Of a stretch of 64,000 nt of DNA, positions 47,529-57,874 are shown piece by piece. The number at the start of each line of letters is the position of its first letter. The stretch's first letter is position 1. The notes beneath the pieces were generated by a model. The model did no database searches and had not been told where the DNA came from. It saw nothing but the letters and a program-made list of their open reading frames with translations. Origin of the DNA: Mesorhizobium sp. GTDB lineage: Bacteria; Pseudomonadota; Alphaproteobacteria; Rhizobiales; Rhizobiaceae. The stretch spans positions 1-64,000 of the forward strand of contig SAQE01000021.1 of the NCBI GenBank assembly GCA_004020545.1, read 5' to 3'. The translations under genes were made by a program, and so were the position numbers.

Positions 47529-48299
47529 ATGTCAGGCCTGCTCAGCGATCCCTGGTTCTATGCCGCCGCCATTCCGGCGGTCATCCTCGTCGGCCTGTCG
47601 AAGGGCGGCTTCGGCGGCGCCGTCGGCTTTGTAGGCGTGCCGTTGATGGCGCTGACCATTCCGCCGGTGCAGGCCGCCGCCATCCTGTTGCCGATTCTGT
47701 GCCTGATGGACATCGTCTCGGTTTGGACGTGGTGGGGCATCTACGACCGCAAGATGCTGGTCGACATGATGCCGGGCGCCGGCATCGGCATCGGCCTCGG
47801 CTGGCTGACGGCGGCCCTGGTGACCGAGGAGATGGTGCGGCTGATCGTCGGTGCTGTCGCGCTGATCTTCGTGCTGCGCTGGATCTATCTGCAGTTCCGC
47901 CATGGCGCCGATCACGCGGTGCAGCCGAACCGGATCGCGGCGGCCTTCTGGGCCACGGTTGCCGGTTTCACCAGCTTCGTCGCCCATGTCGGCGGTCCGC
48001 CCTTCCAGGTCTATGCGCTGCCCATCCGGCTCGACCCGAAGGTGCTGTCGGGGACGGCCGCGATCTTCTTTGCCGCCACCAATGCGCTGAAGCTCATCCC
48101 CTATTTCGCGCTCGGCCAGTTCGACACCACCAACCTGATAGCTTCTGGTGCGCTCATGCCGCTGGCGCCGCTCGCCACCGTGGCAGGCGCCTGGCTGGTG
48201 CGTCGCATGCGGCCGGAGGTGTTCTATCCATTCACCTACGCCACTGTCGCGGTGGTGGCGGTCAAGCTGCTCTGGGACGGTATCGCCGGGCTCATGTAA
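47529..48299 (+). CDS. Sulfite exporter TauE/SafE-family permease
   Basis: A 256-residue membrane protein with about eight segments and the family repeats GLSKGGFGGAVGFVGVPLMAL and GFTSFVAHVGGPPFQVYALP. Members move sulphite, sulphoacetate or related anions. No sulphur gene is near, so the substrate is unknown. A GGGCGGCT/AGCCGCCC hairpin (48304-48324) without a T run follows. Confidence 0.85.
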   Translation: MSGLLSDPWFYAAAIPAVILVGLSKGGFGGAVGFVGVPLMALTIPPVQAAAILLPILCLMDIVSVWTWWGIYDRKMLVDMMPGAGIGIGLGWLTAALVTEEMVRLIVGAVALIFVLRWIYLQFRHGADHAVQPNRIAAAFWATVAGFTSFVAHVGGPPFQVYALPIRLDPKVLSGTAAIFFAATNALKLIPYFALGQFDTTNLIASGALMPLAPLATVAGAWLVRRMRPEVFYPFTYATVAVVAVKLLWDGIAGLM

Positions 48300-48325
48300 A
48301 AGAGGGCGGCTCAAGCAGCCGCCCC

Positions 48326-48428
48326 TAAAGCGCGTCGCGTTCTTTCGATTCGCTCCAGCGCTTTAGGTTTTTGATCTAGGCATGTCTTTGTCCCGAAACC
48401 GGTTTCCAGTTTCGGGAGACATGCTTTA
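48326..48428. repeat. Composite double-palindrome repeat, copy 2
   Basis: Nearly the same as 38502-38608: an AAAGCGCGTCGC palindrome joined to a GCATGTC...GAGACATGC palindrome. It lies between convergent genes. Confidence 0.85.
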
Positions 48429-48439
48429 AAATCGCGGTC

Positions 48440-48991
48440 TCAGGCCGCGCTCGGCACCAACTGGCGGCTGCCGCCAAGGGCAAGCGCCGCGCCGGCCGCC
48501 ACCACCAGCGCCATGCCGGCGAGGATGCCGATGTCGTGCAGGGTGGGCTTCAGCACCATGTCGGCGAGGATCACCAGCATGACCGCATAGTCGAGGCGCG
48601 CCCAGCTCATCATGCGCTGGCCGATGGCAAGAACAGCGGGCGTGATACCTTCCTTGGCGACCATGGCGCCCATCCGCTCGCCGGTCGGTTTGAAGACGAG
48701 CATACCGATCGAAAACGTCGTGGCGTAGCCGACAAGGCCGATGACGATCCACAGCTCGGCGAAGCCCACCCAGAAGGCACACATGACGAGGCCGAAGATC
48801 AGGGTGAGCATCGACATCGGCGCGAAGAACCGGCCGCCGAGCTGGCCGCTGGCGCGCATCGCCTGCAGCTTTTCCTCGATGTTGCCGGCGCGCTCGGCAA
48901 GCATGCCGAGCAGGAACAGAACGAAACCGCCGCCGACCCACAGAACGGCCGAGACGACGTGGAGGAATTTGACAATCGAGTACCAGTCCAT
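48440..48991 (-). CDS. DUF2269-type membrane protein
   Basis: A 183-residue protein with four to five membrane segments, beginning MDWYSIVKFLHVVSAVLWVGGGF, typical of DUF2269. The start at 48991 matches the family; upstream in-frame sequence is arginine-rich and unlikely to be coding. Function is unknown. Confidence 0.8.
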   Translation of the reverse strand: MDWYSIVKFLHVVSAVLWVGGGFVLFLLGMLAERAGNIEEKLQAMRASGQLGGRFFAPMSMLTLIFGLVMCAFWVGFAELWIVIGLVGYATTFSIGMLVFKPTGERMGAMVAKEGITPAVLAIGQRMMSWARLDYAVMLVILADMVLKPTLHDIGILAGMALVVAAGAALALGGSRQLVPSAA

Positions 48992-49226
48992 GGGTGTGCT
49001 CCTGGATGTCTTTCTTGATTTGCGGCAGCGCGGATTTGCGCCAGCCCTCGAGAGGAGCGGCGTTTTGCGTTGCGCATGTTTCGGAACGATGTCGCGGCGG
49101 CGGCCGGCATGTTTCGGCGCCGCGATCGGCATCCGAAAATCCGGTTCTCCGCGAGCCGGGAAGGCGAAACCGATCCGTCCCGTTCCGGCACAGGAAAGTC
49201 CGTTCGGTTAAAAATTCCGCCCGGCG

Positions 49227-49241
49227 TTAAGGCTTCATTAA
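49227..49241. promoter_or_regulatory. CtrA box 1 (perfect)
   Basis: TTAA-GGCTTCA-TTAA: the exact TTAA-N7-TTAA consensus of the cell-cycle regulator CtrA. It is placed like a -35 region for the small transcription unit that follows, with TACTAT at 49256-49261 as a possible -10. Confidence 0.7.
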
Positions 49242-49259
49242 GCTTTACAGGCATTTACT

Positions 49260-49364
49260 ATGCGCATCCAGTTTTTCTGGATTCTTACCGAGTGGTTGGA
49301 GCCACTTTGTTTGACGCCTCCCTGTTAAACTCCTGAGAGCCGCCTTATCCGCGGCTCTTTTTTT
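49260..49364 (+). ncRNA. Candidate CtrA-controlled small RNA
   Basis: A compact unit with a promoter-like region and a strong terminator. The likely transcript (about 49268-49364) folds as a first hairpin (AGTGG at 49291 with CCACT at 49302), an open segment with CCTCCCT (49317-49323) that could pair with Shine-Dalgarno sites, then the terminator. A 22-codon frame (49260-49328) also runs through it but has no ribosome site. I do not recognise a named sRNA. Confidence 0.55.
49336..49364 (+). terminator. Rho-independent terminator of the candidate sRNA
   Basis: AGAGCCGC-N7-GCGGCTCT followed by eight T residues. No annotated protein gene ends just before it, which supports a separate small transcript. 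Confidence 0.88.
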
Positions 49365-49398
49365 GTCCGCTGCCGGCCGGGGAGAGCGCAGCCCGGCG

Positions 49399-49413
49399 TT
49401 AACCGTTTGTTAA
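49399..49413. promoter_or_regulatory. CtrA box 2 (perfect)
   Basis: TTAA-CCGTTTG-TTAA, again the exact CtrA consensus, 116 bases before the start of the DUF1465-type gene. Confidence 0.7.
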
Positions 49414-49528
49414 ACATGCGCTTGCCTTCATGGGCGTCGAAGCGCATTTTCAAGCCTCAGTCATTTAAGGGTGCAGGACGTATCGGCAAGGATGCCGAAT
49501 CGGCTTGCGGCAGTGCAGGGGCGTATCG

Positions 49529-50059
49529 ATGACCGAGCCTTCGACGGGCAGCGCGAAAACCATAAAGCTCGCGGAACGCAGGGTTTTCTCCCAATCTTTC
49601 AAGCCGCTCTACCAGGAGGGCATGGGCCTGGTCGAACAGGCGGCCGAATATCTCGACGGCAAGGGCAGGCTCGAAGCCAAGAAGCTGTCGCGCACGGCGG
49701 CGACGCTCTATGCGGCCGAATCGATGCGGCTGACCACCAGGCTGATGCAGGTCGCGTCGTGGCTGCTGCTGCAGCGGGCGGCGAATTCAGGCGAAATGAC
49801 CCGAGACCAGGTCGCTTCTGAAAAATCCAAGGTGCGGCTCGACACCGCCTCCGCGCATGACGAGGTGCTGGGCTGGAACGAATTGCCGAAGGAATTTCTG
49901 GACCTTGTGAGCCGGTCGCTGCGCCTGCAGGCGCTGGTGCGTCGCATGGACGAAGAGATTTATGGCGGCGCCGTGAACGAGCCGCCCAGCTCCGCCCGCC
50001 GCGCCAATCCGGTTTCCGACCAGATATCGCTGCTGAACACGGCGTTCGCACGCGGCTAG
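49529..50059 (+). CDS. DUF1465-type conserved protein
   Basis: A 176-residue soluble, mostly helical protein (VFSQSFKPLYQEGMGLVEQAAEYLDG, then LYAAESMRLTTRLMQVASWLL). I believe it belongs to DUF1465, which is limited to alphaproteobacteria. The ATG at 49529 was chosen over a start 24 bases earlier. A perfect CtrA box upstream suggests cell-cycle control. Function is unknown. Confidence 0.78.
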   Translation: MTEPSTGSAKTIKLAERRVFSQSFKPLYQEGMGLVEQAAEYLDGKGRLEAKKLSRTAATLYAAESMRLTTRLMQVASWLLLQRAANSGEMTRDQVASEKSKVRLDTASAHDEVLGWNELPKEFLDLVSRSLRLQALVRRMDEEIYGGAVNEPPSSARRANPVSDQISLLNTAFARG

Positions 50060-50131
50060 CCTGACCGCTGCCTGTTTCTGCTTTGTTCACATTTTGCTGG
50101 CATCCCCAAGCGCGGCGGCTAGACTTGGCGC

Positions 50132-50641
50132 ATGGGGGAAGCGATTCGCATCATCGGCATCGATCCGGGACTGAGGCGCACCGGCTGGGGCATCGTCGAG
50201 AGCCTCGGCAATTCGCTGCGCTTCGTCGCGTCCGGCACCGTGCGTTCGGACGACAAGGCGCCGCTGGCGACGCGGCTCTGCCAGTTGCATGACGGGCTGG
50301 CCGAGATCCTGCACCAGGCCATGCCGCATGAAGCGGCGATCGAGCAGACCTTCGTCAACAAGGATGCGACCGCGACGCTGAAGCTCGGCCAGGCGCGTGG
50401 CGTCGCCATGCTGGTGCCGGCGCGCGCCGGGCTGGTGGTCGCCGAATATGCCCCCAATGCGGTCAAGAAAGCGGTCATCGGCGTCGGCCACGGCGAAAAG
50501 AAGCAGATCCACATGATGGTCAAGGTGCTGATGCCGAAGGCGATCTTCGACACCGATGACGCTGCCGACGCTTTGGCCATCGCCATCTGCCACGCGCATC
50601 ACCGCCAGAGCGTCGCCTACCGGCTGGCGGCGCTGGCGTGA
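50132..50641 (+). CDS. ruvC: Holliday-junction resolvase RuvC
   Basis: A 169-residue endonuclease with [14 protein letters not shown] (first catalytic Asp), [20 protein letters not shown] and a C-terminal [13 protein letters not shown] acidic site. It cuts Holliday junctions with RuvAB. Its stop lies 10 bases before ruvA, and the ruvCAB order is usual. Confidence 0.97.
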   Translation: MGEAIRIIGIDPGLRRTGWGIVESLGNSLRFVASGTVRSDDKAPLATRLCQLHDGLAEILHQAMPHEAAIEQTFVNKDATATLKLGQARGVAMLVPARAGLVVAEYAPNAVKKAVIGVGHGEKKQIHMMVKVLMPKAIFDTDDAADALAIAICHAHHRQSVAYRLAALA

Positions 50642-50651
50642 GGGGAAAACC

Positions 50652-51272
50652 ATGATCGGCAAGCTGAAGGGCACGCTGGATGAGATCGATGAGGACTCCT
50701 GCTTGGTCGATGTCCACGGCGTCGGCTATGTCGCGTATTGCTCGGCGCGCACGCTGGCAGCGCTGCCAGGGCCCGGCGAGGCGGTGGTACTGTTCATCGA
50801 GACCTATGTTCGCGAGGACATGATCCGGCTGTACGGCTTCCAGTCGGCGCTGGAGCGCGAGTGGTTCCGCCTTTTGATGAACAATGTGCAGGGCGTCGGC
50901 GCCAAGGTGGCGCTGGCGGTGCTGTCGACGCTGGCGCCGGCCGACCTCGCCAATGCCATTGCTTTGCGCGACATCGCCATGGTCTCCCGCGCGCCAGGCG
51001 TCGGCAAGAAGGTGGCCGAGCGCATCGTCACCGAATTGCGCAGCAAGGCGCCGGCCTATGCGGGCGCCGCCAGCGGCACGATCGGCCTCAAGCAGGAACT
51101 CGGCGACGGCGCCGCGGCAGCACCGATCACCGACGCGGTCTCGGCGCTGGTCAATCTCGGCTACTCGCGCGACATCGCGGCAAATGCCGTGGCTGCCGCG
51201 CTGAAATCGGCCGGCGAGGGCGCCGACGCCTCGAAGCTGATCCGCTTCGGACTGAAGGAACTGGCCCGGTGA
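50652..51272 (+). CDS. ruvA: Holliday-junction binding protein RuvA
   Basis: A 206-residue RuvA: N-terminal OB fold ([11 protein letters not shown]), two helix-hairpin-helix motifs ([18 protein letters not shown] and [16 protein letters not shown]), and a C-terminal domain that contacts RuvB. The start at 50652 follows the ruvC stop by 10 bases. Confidence 0.97.
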   Translation: MIGKLKGTLDEIDEDSCLVDVHGVGYVAYCSARTLAALPGPGEAVVLFIETYVREDMIRLYGFQSALEREWFRLLMNNVQGVGAKVALAVLSTLAPADLANAIALRDIAMVSRAPGVGKKVAERIVTELRSKAPAYAGAASGTIGLKQELGDGAAAAPITDAVSALVNLGYSRDIAANAVAAALKSAGEGADASKLIRFGLKELAR

Positions 51273-51315
51273 GGTGGCGCTTGTCGCGCCAGCGGCCATA
51301 TGCAAGGAAGGCGAC

Positions 51316-52353
51316 ATGAACCTCTCGCCCCGCCTCATTGCCCCCGACAAGCGCGGCGAGGATGCCGACCAGACCTTGCGGCCGCAGTCGCTCGACGAGT
51401 TCGTCGGCCAGGCGGCGGTGCGCGCCAATCTCAAGGTCTTCGTCGACGCCGCCAAGAGCCGCGGCGAGGCGCTCGACCATGTGCTGTTCGTCGGCCCGCC
51501 AGGGTTAGGTAAGACGACGCTGGCGCAGATCATGGCACGCGAGCTCGGCGTCAATTTCCGCTCGACCTCGGGGCCGGTCATCGCCAAGGCCGGCGACCTC
51601 GCAGCGCTGCTGACCAATCTCGAGGAGCGCGACGTGCTCTTCATCGACGAGATCCACCGGCTCAACCCGGCGGTGGAGGAAATCCTCTATCCGGCGATGG
51701 AGGATTTCCAGCTCGACCTGATCATCGGCGAGGGGCCTGCGGCGCGCTCGGTCAAGATCGACCTCGCCCGCTTCACGCTGGTTGCCGCAACGACCCGGCT
51801 CGGCCTTTTGACCAACCCGCTGCGCGATCGTTTCGGTATTCCCGTCAGGCTCAACTTCTACACCGTCGAGGAACTGGAGCAGATCGTGCGCCGCGGCGCA
51901 CGCATCCTCTCGATGCCGCTCGGCGATGATGGCGCGCTGGAGATCGCGCGCCGCGCCCGCGGCACGCCGCGCATCGCCGGACGGCTCTTGCGCCGCGTGC
52001 GTGACTTCGCTTCCGTCGCCGGCGACGGCCATGTCGACAAGCGCATTGCCGACGAGGCGCTGACGAGGCTTGAAGTCGACGGGCTCGGCCTCGACGCGCT
52101 CGACCGCCGGTACCTCTCGATGATCGCCCGCAACTTCGGCGGCGGGCCGGTCGGCATCGAGACAATCGCCGCGGGGCTGTCGGAACCGCGCGACGCGATC
52201 GAGGACATCATCGAGCCCTACCTCATCCAGCAGGGCTTCATCCAGCGCACGCCGCGCGGCCGCGTGCTGACCGCCAATGCCTGGCGTCATCTTGGCCTCG
52301 AAGCGCCAAAGGACCTCGCGCAGCAGCAGATCAGCCTGTTCCAGGAGGAGTAA
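51316..52353 (+). CDS. ruvB: Holliday-junction branch-migration ATPase RuvB
   Basis: A 345-residue AAA+ ATPase with Walker [10 protein letters not shown], Walker [10 protein letters not shown], the sensor block [16 protein letters not shown] and a C-terminal winged helix. It drives branch migration with RuvA. The ATG at 51316 has AAGGAAGG at 4 bases. Confidence 0.97.
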   Translation: MNLSPRLIAPDKRGEDADQTLRPQSLDEFVGQAAVRANLKVFVDAAKSRGEALDHVLFVGPPGLGKTTLAQIMARELGVNFRSTSGPVIAKAGDLAALLTNLEERDVLFIDEIHRLNPAVEEILYPAMEDFQLDLIIGEGPAARSVKIDLARFTLVAATTRLGLLTNPLRDRFGIPVRLNFYTVEELEQIVRRGARILSMPLGDDGALEIARRARGTPRIAGRLLRRVRDFASVAGDGHVDKRIADEALTRLEVDGLGLDALDRRYLSMIARNFGGGPVGIETIAAGLSEPRDAIEDIIEPYLIQQGFIQRTPRGRVLTANAWRHLGLEAPKDLAQQQISLFQEE

Positions 52354-52476
52354 CGGACATTTGTTCGGCCGGGGCGTTTGAGCGGACCTGTCTGCGCGAA
52401 AACTGCTCGGCTCAGTCCAGCTCAAGGCACAATTGCCGGCTCTAACGCTCCTCCTGTTCAACGGGACGGGCAGTCA

Positions 52477-53379
52477 ATGATCACCAGACGTGGTTTCCTG
52501 CGGCTCGCCGGCGGCTCGTTCCTCTCCATGGTGTTGCTCGGCGCCTATGCGGTCGGCATCGAGCCGATGCTGCCCGCCCATGTGAAGCACTATGCCCTGG
52601 CGCCGCCGCATTGGCCGGTGGGGCTCAAGCTTCGTGTCGTGGCGCTGGCCGATATCCATGCCTGCCGGCCCTGGATGACGCCGGAGCGGATCGCCTCGCT
52701 CGTCGAGGCGGCCAACGCGCTGCAACCGGATATCATTGTGCTGCTAGGCGACTATACCGCCGGCACCCACCTGGTGACGGGCTGGGTGCGGGCAGCGGAA
52801 TGGGCCGAGGCTCTGTCGGGACTGAAGGCGCCGCTTGGCGTGCTGTCGATATTGGGCAACCACGACTGGTGGACGGATCGCGCGGCGCAGCGCGCCGGCG
52901 CCGGGCCCACCGCGTCGCGCAAGGCGCTCGAGCATGTCAGCATCCCGGTGCTGGAGAACGATGTCGTGCGGCTGGAAAAGGACGGGCACGGCTTCTGGAT
53001 TGCCGGGCTCGCCGACCAGCTCGCCCTGCTGCCGGGGCCGGGCCAAAGCAGGTTCAAAGGGCTGGACGATCTCGACGGCACCTTGGCCAAGGCCGGCGAT
53101 GGAGCGCCCGTCATCCTGCTCGCGCATGAGCCCGACATCTTCCCGAAAGTGCCATGGCGGGTGTCGCTGACGCTGTCCGGACATACGCATGGCGGACAGG
53201 TGCGGCTGTTCGGTTATTCGCCGGTCGTGCCCTCACGCTTCGGCAACCGCTTCGCCTATGGCCATGTCGTGGAAAACGGCCGCAACCTGATCGTTTCCGG
53301 CGGGCTTGGCTTCAGCATCATGCCAGTGCGTTTCGGCATGCCGCCGGAGATCCTGCAGATCGATCTCGGCTCGGCCTGA
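52477..53379 (+). CDS. Membrane-anchored metallophosphoesterase (YaeI-like)
   Basis: A 300-residue calcineurin-like phosphoesterase. It begins ITRRGFLRLAGGSFLSMVLLGAY, a membrane anchor with a twin-arginine-like motif. Metal motifs are VVALADIHA, LLGDYTAG, ILGNHDWW and LSGHTHGGQVR. YaeI-type relatives act on lipid phosphates, which is a guess here. It follows ruvB on the same strand by 123 bases. Confidence 0.86.
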   Translation: MITRRGFLRLAGGSFLSMVLLGAYAVGIEPMLPAHVKHYALAPPHWPVGLKLRVVALADIHACRPWMTPERIASLVEAANALQPDIIVLLGDYTAGTHLVTGWVRAAEWAEALSGLKAPLGVLSILGNHDWWTDRAAQRAGAGPTASRKALEHVSIPVLENDVVRLEKDGHGFWIAGLADQLALLPGPGQSRFKGLDDLDGTLAKAGDGAPVILLAHEPDIFPKVPWRVSLTLSGHTHGGQVRLFGYSPVVPSRFGNRFAYGHVVENGRNLIVSGGLGFSIMPVRFGMPPEILQIDLGSA

Positions 53380-53384
53380 GCCGC

Positions 53385-54635
53385 TCAATGGAGCGATCTG
53401 ATCGCGTCCATCACGTTGGGCTCGGCCTTCTCGCCGTCGAAGGCATCGACGATGCCGAAGGCGCCGCCATAACCCCATACCGACCAGGAGAAGCCATGCG
53501 CCTCGGCGCGCGCGATCATGTCCCTGACATAGGCGGCGCGGTATTCGGCGGGCATGACATAGGCGTTGCCGTATTCCTGGCGGATCATGCCGAATTCGCC
53601 GAGCGTGATGTCTTGCGGCTTGATGCCGTTGGCCCTGGCCCAGTCCTCGACGGTCCTGAAAGGCGCATCCATCTGGCCAACGAGCTTGTCGGGCGCGTCC
53701 ATGCCGGCGACCTGCTCCTCCAGGTAGGCAAGCATGCCGCTGCGGCGCGTCCACGGCGCCTCGGCCTTGATCCTGTCGCGGATCGTCTCCAGCGCCACGT
53801 CGAGCCGGGCGCGCGGCACCGCGGTCAGCGGATAGGGCAGACCGGTGACATAGCGGATGAAGTCGCCGGCCCAGGTCGCGCCCTGATGCGTCAGAAGAAA
53901 CGGATCGTAGGAATGGAATGTCCAGATGATGTTGTCGTCGGGGATTGCCTTCGGATCGATCTTCGTCAGCGAGTTCGCGTTGGAATAGCAGCCGCCGGTG
54001 AGGATGAGCGTCAGCCTGGTGGCGGAAGACCGGGCGGCCGCGAACAGCTTCTTCTGGCGGTCGGGCCATAGGTTCGTGCCGTTGTCGTCGCAATCGACGA
54101 TCGGCTCGTTCATCAGCTCGAAGGCCACCTGGCCTGGGTCTTCTCCCGACAGCGTATGCGCCATCTTGCGCACGACGTCGACATAGGCGTCGAAAGTGGC
54201 GGGATCGCCCATCACCTCGCCCATGCCGACCTTGCGATTGCCGCCGGCCGGAATGAGATGCAGGTCGACGATCACTTTCAGCCCGGCGCGGTTGATCATG
54301 CGCGCCGAGTCCAGCACGCTGGCGTAGAGGTCGCCGCGCAGCGACAGCGTCTCGTCCGACAGGAAGGGCGAGGGATCGACCGGCATGCGCAGGAAGTCGA
54401 AACCGGCATCCTTCAACGCCCTGAGGTCATCCTCTTTCAGGAATTTACGCCATTCCGGATAGGGCAGGATGGCGTTCGGGTCGTTCCATTTCTCCTCGCC
54501 GGTCCAAGTCGTCCACTGGTCGAGGTTGAGGCCGCGCTTCATCGAGAACGTCGCCGCCTCGGCCGGCAACGCCGCAGCGGCAAGCGCCAACAGCGCCGCC
54601 ATCAAGGTCTTGATCATCGCGCCCAACAGTGCCAT
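53385..54635 (-). CDS. Glycoside hydrolase family 5 (cellulase-like), secreted
   Basis: A 416-residue protein with a signal peptide (IKTLMAALLALAAAALPAEA) and a GH5 barrel. The acid/base glutamate is in VAFELMNEP and the nucleophile in ITLGEFGMI. Family substrates are beta-glucans or mannans. It is the only minus-strand gene between ruvC and ftsH, and its start faces ybgC. The ATG at 54635 or 54617 could be used. Role in rhizobia may be cell-wall or exopolysaccharide trimming (inferred). Confidence 0.87.
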   Translation of the reverse strand: MALLGAMIKTLMAALLALAAAALPAEAATFSMKRGLNLDQWTTWTGEEKWNDPNAILPYPEWRKFLKEDDLRALKDAGFDFLRMPVDPSPFLSDETLSLRGDLYASVLDSARMINRAGLKVIVDLHLIPAGGNRKVGMGEVMGDPATFDAYVDVVRKMAHTLSGEDPGQVAFELMNEPIVDCDDNGTNLWPDRQKKLFAAARSSATRLTLILTGGCYSNANSLTKIDPKAIPDDNIIWTFHSYDPFLLTHQGATWAGDFIRYVTGLPYPLTAVPRARLDVALETIRDRIKAEAPWTRRSGMLAYLEEQVAGMDAPDKLVGQMDAPFRTVEDWARANGIKPQDITLGEFGMIRQEYGNAYVMPAEYRAAYVRDMIARAEAHGFSWSVWGYGGAFGIVDAFDGEKAEPNVMDAIRSLH

Positions 54636-54684
54636 CCGGTTCCCGCGCCACACCTGCCTGTTCGGACCTGAAAAGGAAAGCGCG

Positions 54685-55155
54685 ATGGACGATCATGGTG
54701 AATCGGCGGCGCTCGACGCCGGGCTTTCCGGAGCGCTGACAGGATTCGGCCACCGCCTGATGGCGCGGGTCTACTATGCCGACACCGACTTCTCCGGCGT
54801 CGTCTACCACGCGCGCTATCTGGAATTCTTCGAGCGCGGCCGCTCGGACTATCTCAGGCTCGCCGGCGTCCATCACACCGAGCTTGCCGAGGGCAAGCAT
54901 GGCGAGCGCATCGTCTGGGTGGTGCGGCGCATAGAGATCGACTTCCGCGCGCCGGCCCGCATGGACGATATTCTGACCATCGACACGCGCACCGAGGACA
55001 TCTCGGGCGCCCGTATCTTCATGGCGCAGCAACTGAAGCGCGGCGACGAGGTGCTGGTCGAGGCAAAGGTCGAGGCGGCAATCATCGGTGATAACGGCCG
55101 GCCGCGCAGATTTCCGAAGGAGTGGGTCGCCGCTTTCATGCCGAAGGTGCGCTGA
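54685..55155 (+). CDS. ybgC: Tol-Pal associated acyl-CoA thioesterase
   Basis: A 156-residue hot-dog thioesterase with VYYADTDFSGVVYHARYLEFFERGR, the YbgC/4-hydroxybenzoyl-CoA signature with its catalytic Asp. It hydrolyses short acyl-CoAs and is usually the first gene of the tol-pal cluster, as here. The ATG follows AAAGGAAAG. Confidence 0.93.
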   Translation: MDDHGESAALDAGLSGALTGFGHRLMARVYYADTDFSGVVYHARYLEFFERGRSDYLRLAGVHHTELAEGKHGERIVWVVRRIEIDFRAPARMDDILTIDTRTEDISGARIFMAQQLKRGDEVLVEAKVEAAIIGDNGRPRRFPKEWVAAFMPKVR

Positions 55156-55156
55156 T

Positions 55157-55203
55157 ATTCAGGTGAGGCCGGCCTGCAAATGGCGGCTCGGCCTGACCTG
55201 AAT
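55157..55203. other. Strong hairpin after ybgC
   Basis: ATTCAGGT-G-AGGCCG pairs with CGGCCT-G-ACCTGAAT around a 17-base loop. There is no T run, so it could be a processing or attenuation element rather than a full terminator. Confidence 0.45.
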
Positions 55204-55488
55204 CTCAACGCACCTCGACCTCAGTCGGCCAACGAGCATCCGTGCGAGGCGCGGCAATGCGCCGCGCTTCATATCCTAACCCATCCTTAACCATAACGGT
55301 TCATGAAGGAATTGGTGAAGATTGGCGCAATTCGTGCGCCTTCCTTTCACCAAGATTTGCCTCGAAAAGGCCGCGAAACGGTGCATTCGGGGCTTGTCCC
55401 GCAAGCTTCAAGCTTCGCGCGATCGGACCAAAGGGATGCCCATGGGCCAGCCGCCAGCGATGCCCGGAAAATCTTAAGGACTTAAGTC
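55204..55488. other. tolQ upstream region
   Basis: No gene seen. TTAACCATAACGGTT at about 55282 resembles a CtrA half-site followed by an imperfect second arm. The tolQ ribosome site AAGGA is near the right end. Confidence 0.35.
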
Positions 55489-56199
<711 letters not shown>

Positions 56200-56208
56200 G
56201 GAACGATC

Positions 56209-56670
56209 ATGGGGATGTCTGCTGCTAGCGCAGGTGGCATAGGGCGAGGCGGACGCGGCCACAGGCGGCGTGGGCGTCACCATGGCCTGATGTCGGAAAT
56301 CAACGTCACGCCGATGGTCGACGTGATGCTGGTGCTGTTGATCATCTTCATGGTCGCGGCGCCGCTCCTGACCGTCGGCGTTCCGATCGACCTGCCGGAT
56401 ACGCAGGCCAAGGCGATGAATGTCGACACGCAGCCGATCACCGTGTCGATCAATGCGACCGGCCAGATCTATTTGCAGGAAACCGAGATCCCGATCGAGG
56501 AACTGGTGGCGAAGCTGCAGGCGATCTCCAAGACCGGCTACGACGAGCGCATCTTCATCCGCGGCGACAAGTCGACGGATTACGGTACTGCCATGAAGGT
56601 CATGGCCCGCATTTCGGCGGCCGGCTACAAGAACATCGGCCTGGTTTCGCTGCAGGAACAGGACCAGTAG
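56209..56670 (+). CDS. tolR: Tol-Pal proton-channel subunit TolR
   Basis: A 153-residue protein. A Gly/Arg-rich N-terminus precedes SEINVTPMVDVMLVLLIIFMV, with the proton-carrying aspartate. A periplasmic domain follows (VSINATGQIYLQ). It lies 9 bases after tolQ and 8 before tolA. Confidence 0.96.
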   Translation: MGMSAASAGGIGRGGRGHRRRGRHHGLMSEINVTPMVDVMLVLLIIFMVAAPLLTVGVPIDLPDTQAKAMNVDTQPITVSINATGQIYLQETEIPIEELVAKLQAISKTGYDERIFIRGDKSTDYGTAMKVMARISAAGYKNIGLVSLQEQDQ

Positions 56671-56678
56671 ACACGAAG

Positions 56679-57833
56679 ATGAGGACCGGCCTCACCACAT
56701 CGGTGATCTTGCATGCGGTGGCGCTGGCCTTCGGGCTGTTCACGCTGTCCTCGCCGCCTGCCATGCCTGCTTCCGATGTCGAATCGGTGGCGGTCGACAT
56801 CGTGCCGATGGAGGCGGTTGCGCAGACGCTGCAGGGCGACAAGAAAGCCGTCATGCACGACAAGCCGGCGCCGCTGCCGACCAAGCGCCCGGATATCGTT
56901 CCCGACGCGCAGAAGATCGGCGAAAACAGCGTCGACACCGACAAGCCGGTGACGGACGAGGCCAAGCCGAAGCCGGTCGACAAGACGTCCGCGCCGCCGC
57001 CGGCGCCGACGCCGACCGAAAAGCCGGCCGCCGAGGATGTGCCGAAGCCGCAGGAAAAGCCGAAGCCTACCCCGGCGACGGAAGTCGCGCCGACGCCGGC
57101 GCCGAAGGAAGAGGTCAAGCCCGAGCCGGTCAAGCAGGCGGACCCCAAGCCGACGCCGGCCAAGGAGCCGACGCCAACGCCGCCGAAGGAAACGACCGCC
57201 GCCATCCAGAAGGAGGAGGTCAAGCCGGACGCCGTCGCCGAGGCGATCGCCAAGGAGCAGCCCACCGACGAGGCGAAGCTGCCGGACTCGGCACCCGCCC
57301 CTGAGGCTCGGCCGAAGCCGCAGGCCGCTCCCGCCGAGAGCGCCAAGGCGCCGGATCGCAAGGATGCTGAAAAGCCGGTCAAGGAGGCCTCTTCGAAGCC
57401 GAAGTCGGATGACAAGCAGTTCAACGCCGACGAGATTTCCGCGCTTCTCGACAAGCAGAAGCCGTCCGGCGGCGGCGCCAAGCGCTCGACCCAGCAGTCG
57501 TCGCTGGGTGGTGAAAAGGACCAGGGCCAGAAGCTTTCCAAGTCGGAGCAGGGCGCGCTGGAGGCTCAGCTCGGCGGCTGCTGGACTTTGCCTGTCGGGT
57601 TGGAGGGCTCGGAGAACTTCGTCGTCGTGGTGCGGTTCAATCTCGACACCAACGGCAAGCTCGACGGCCGCCCATCGGTCGAGCAGTCGAGCGGCAACCG
57701 GCAGTTCGACGAAAGCGCCGTGCGCGCGGTTCAAAAATGCGACGTGGCCGGCCTGCAGGTTCCCGCCGGCAAGCAGGACATCTGGAACGACATCCGGGTC
57801 ACCTTCGATCCAAGGGAGATGCTTGGCCTCTAG
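56679..57833 (+). CDS. tolA: Tol-Pal energy transducer TolA
   Basis: A 384-residue protein. An N-terminal membrane segment (about residues 5-25) is followed by a long Pro/Lys/Ala/Glu-rich linker (about 60-260) and a C-terminal domain (residues ~285-384) with [11 protein letters not shown]. The linker is proline-rich rather than the helical Ala/Lys linker of E. coli. It transmits TolQR energy to TolB/Pal. Confidence 0.92.
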   Translation: MRTGLTTSVILHAVALAFGLFTLSSPPAMPASDVESVAVDIVPMEAVAQTLQGDKKAVMHDKPAPLPTKRPDIVPDAQKIGENSVDTDKPVTDEAKPKPVDKTSAPPPAPTPTEKPAAEDVPKPQEKPKPTPATEVAPTPAPKEEVKPEPVKQADPKPTPAKEPTPTPPKETTAAIQKEEVKPDAVAEAIAKEQPTDEAKLPDSAPAPEARPKPQAAPAESAKAPDRKDAEKPVKEASSKPKSDDKQFNADEISALLDKQKPSGGGAKRSTQQSSLGGEKDQGQKLSKSEQGALEAQLGGCWTLPVGLEGSENFVVVVRFNLDTNGKLDGRPSVEQSSGNRQFDESAVRAVQKCDVAGLQVPAGKQDIWNDIRVTFDPREMLGL

Positions 57834-57874
57834 GCCTGGCGTCTGAACCATCAAAAGAAGAGAAGCGAGAAGAC

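Noticed and set aside
49260-49328. 22-codon leader peptide
   Set aside because: No ribosome site and no biosynthetic gene follows the terminator; a small RNA explains the promoter and terminator better.
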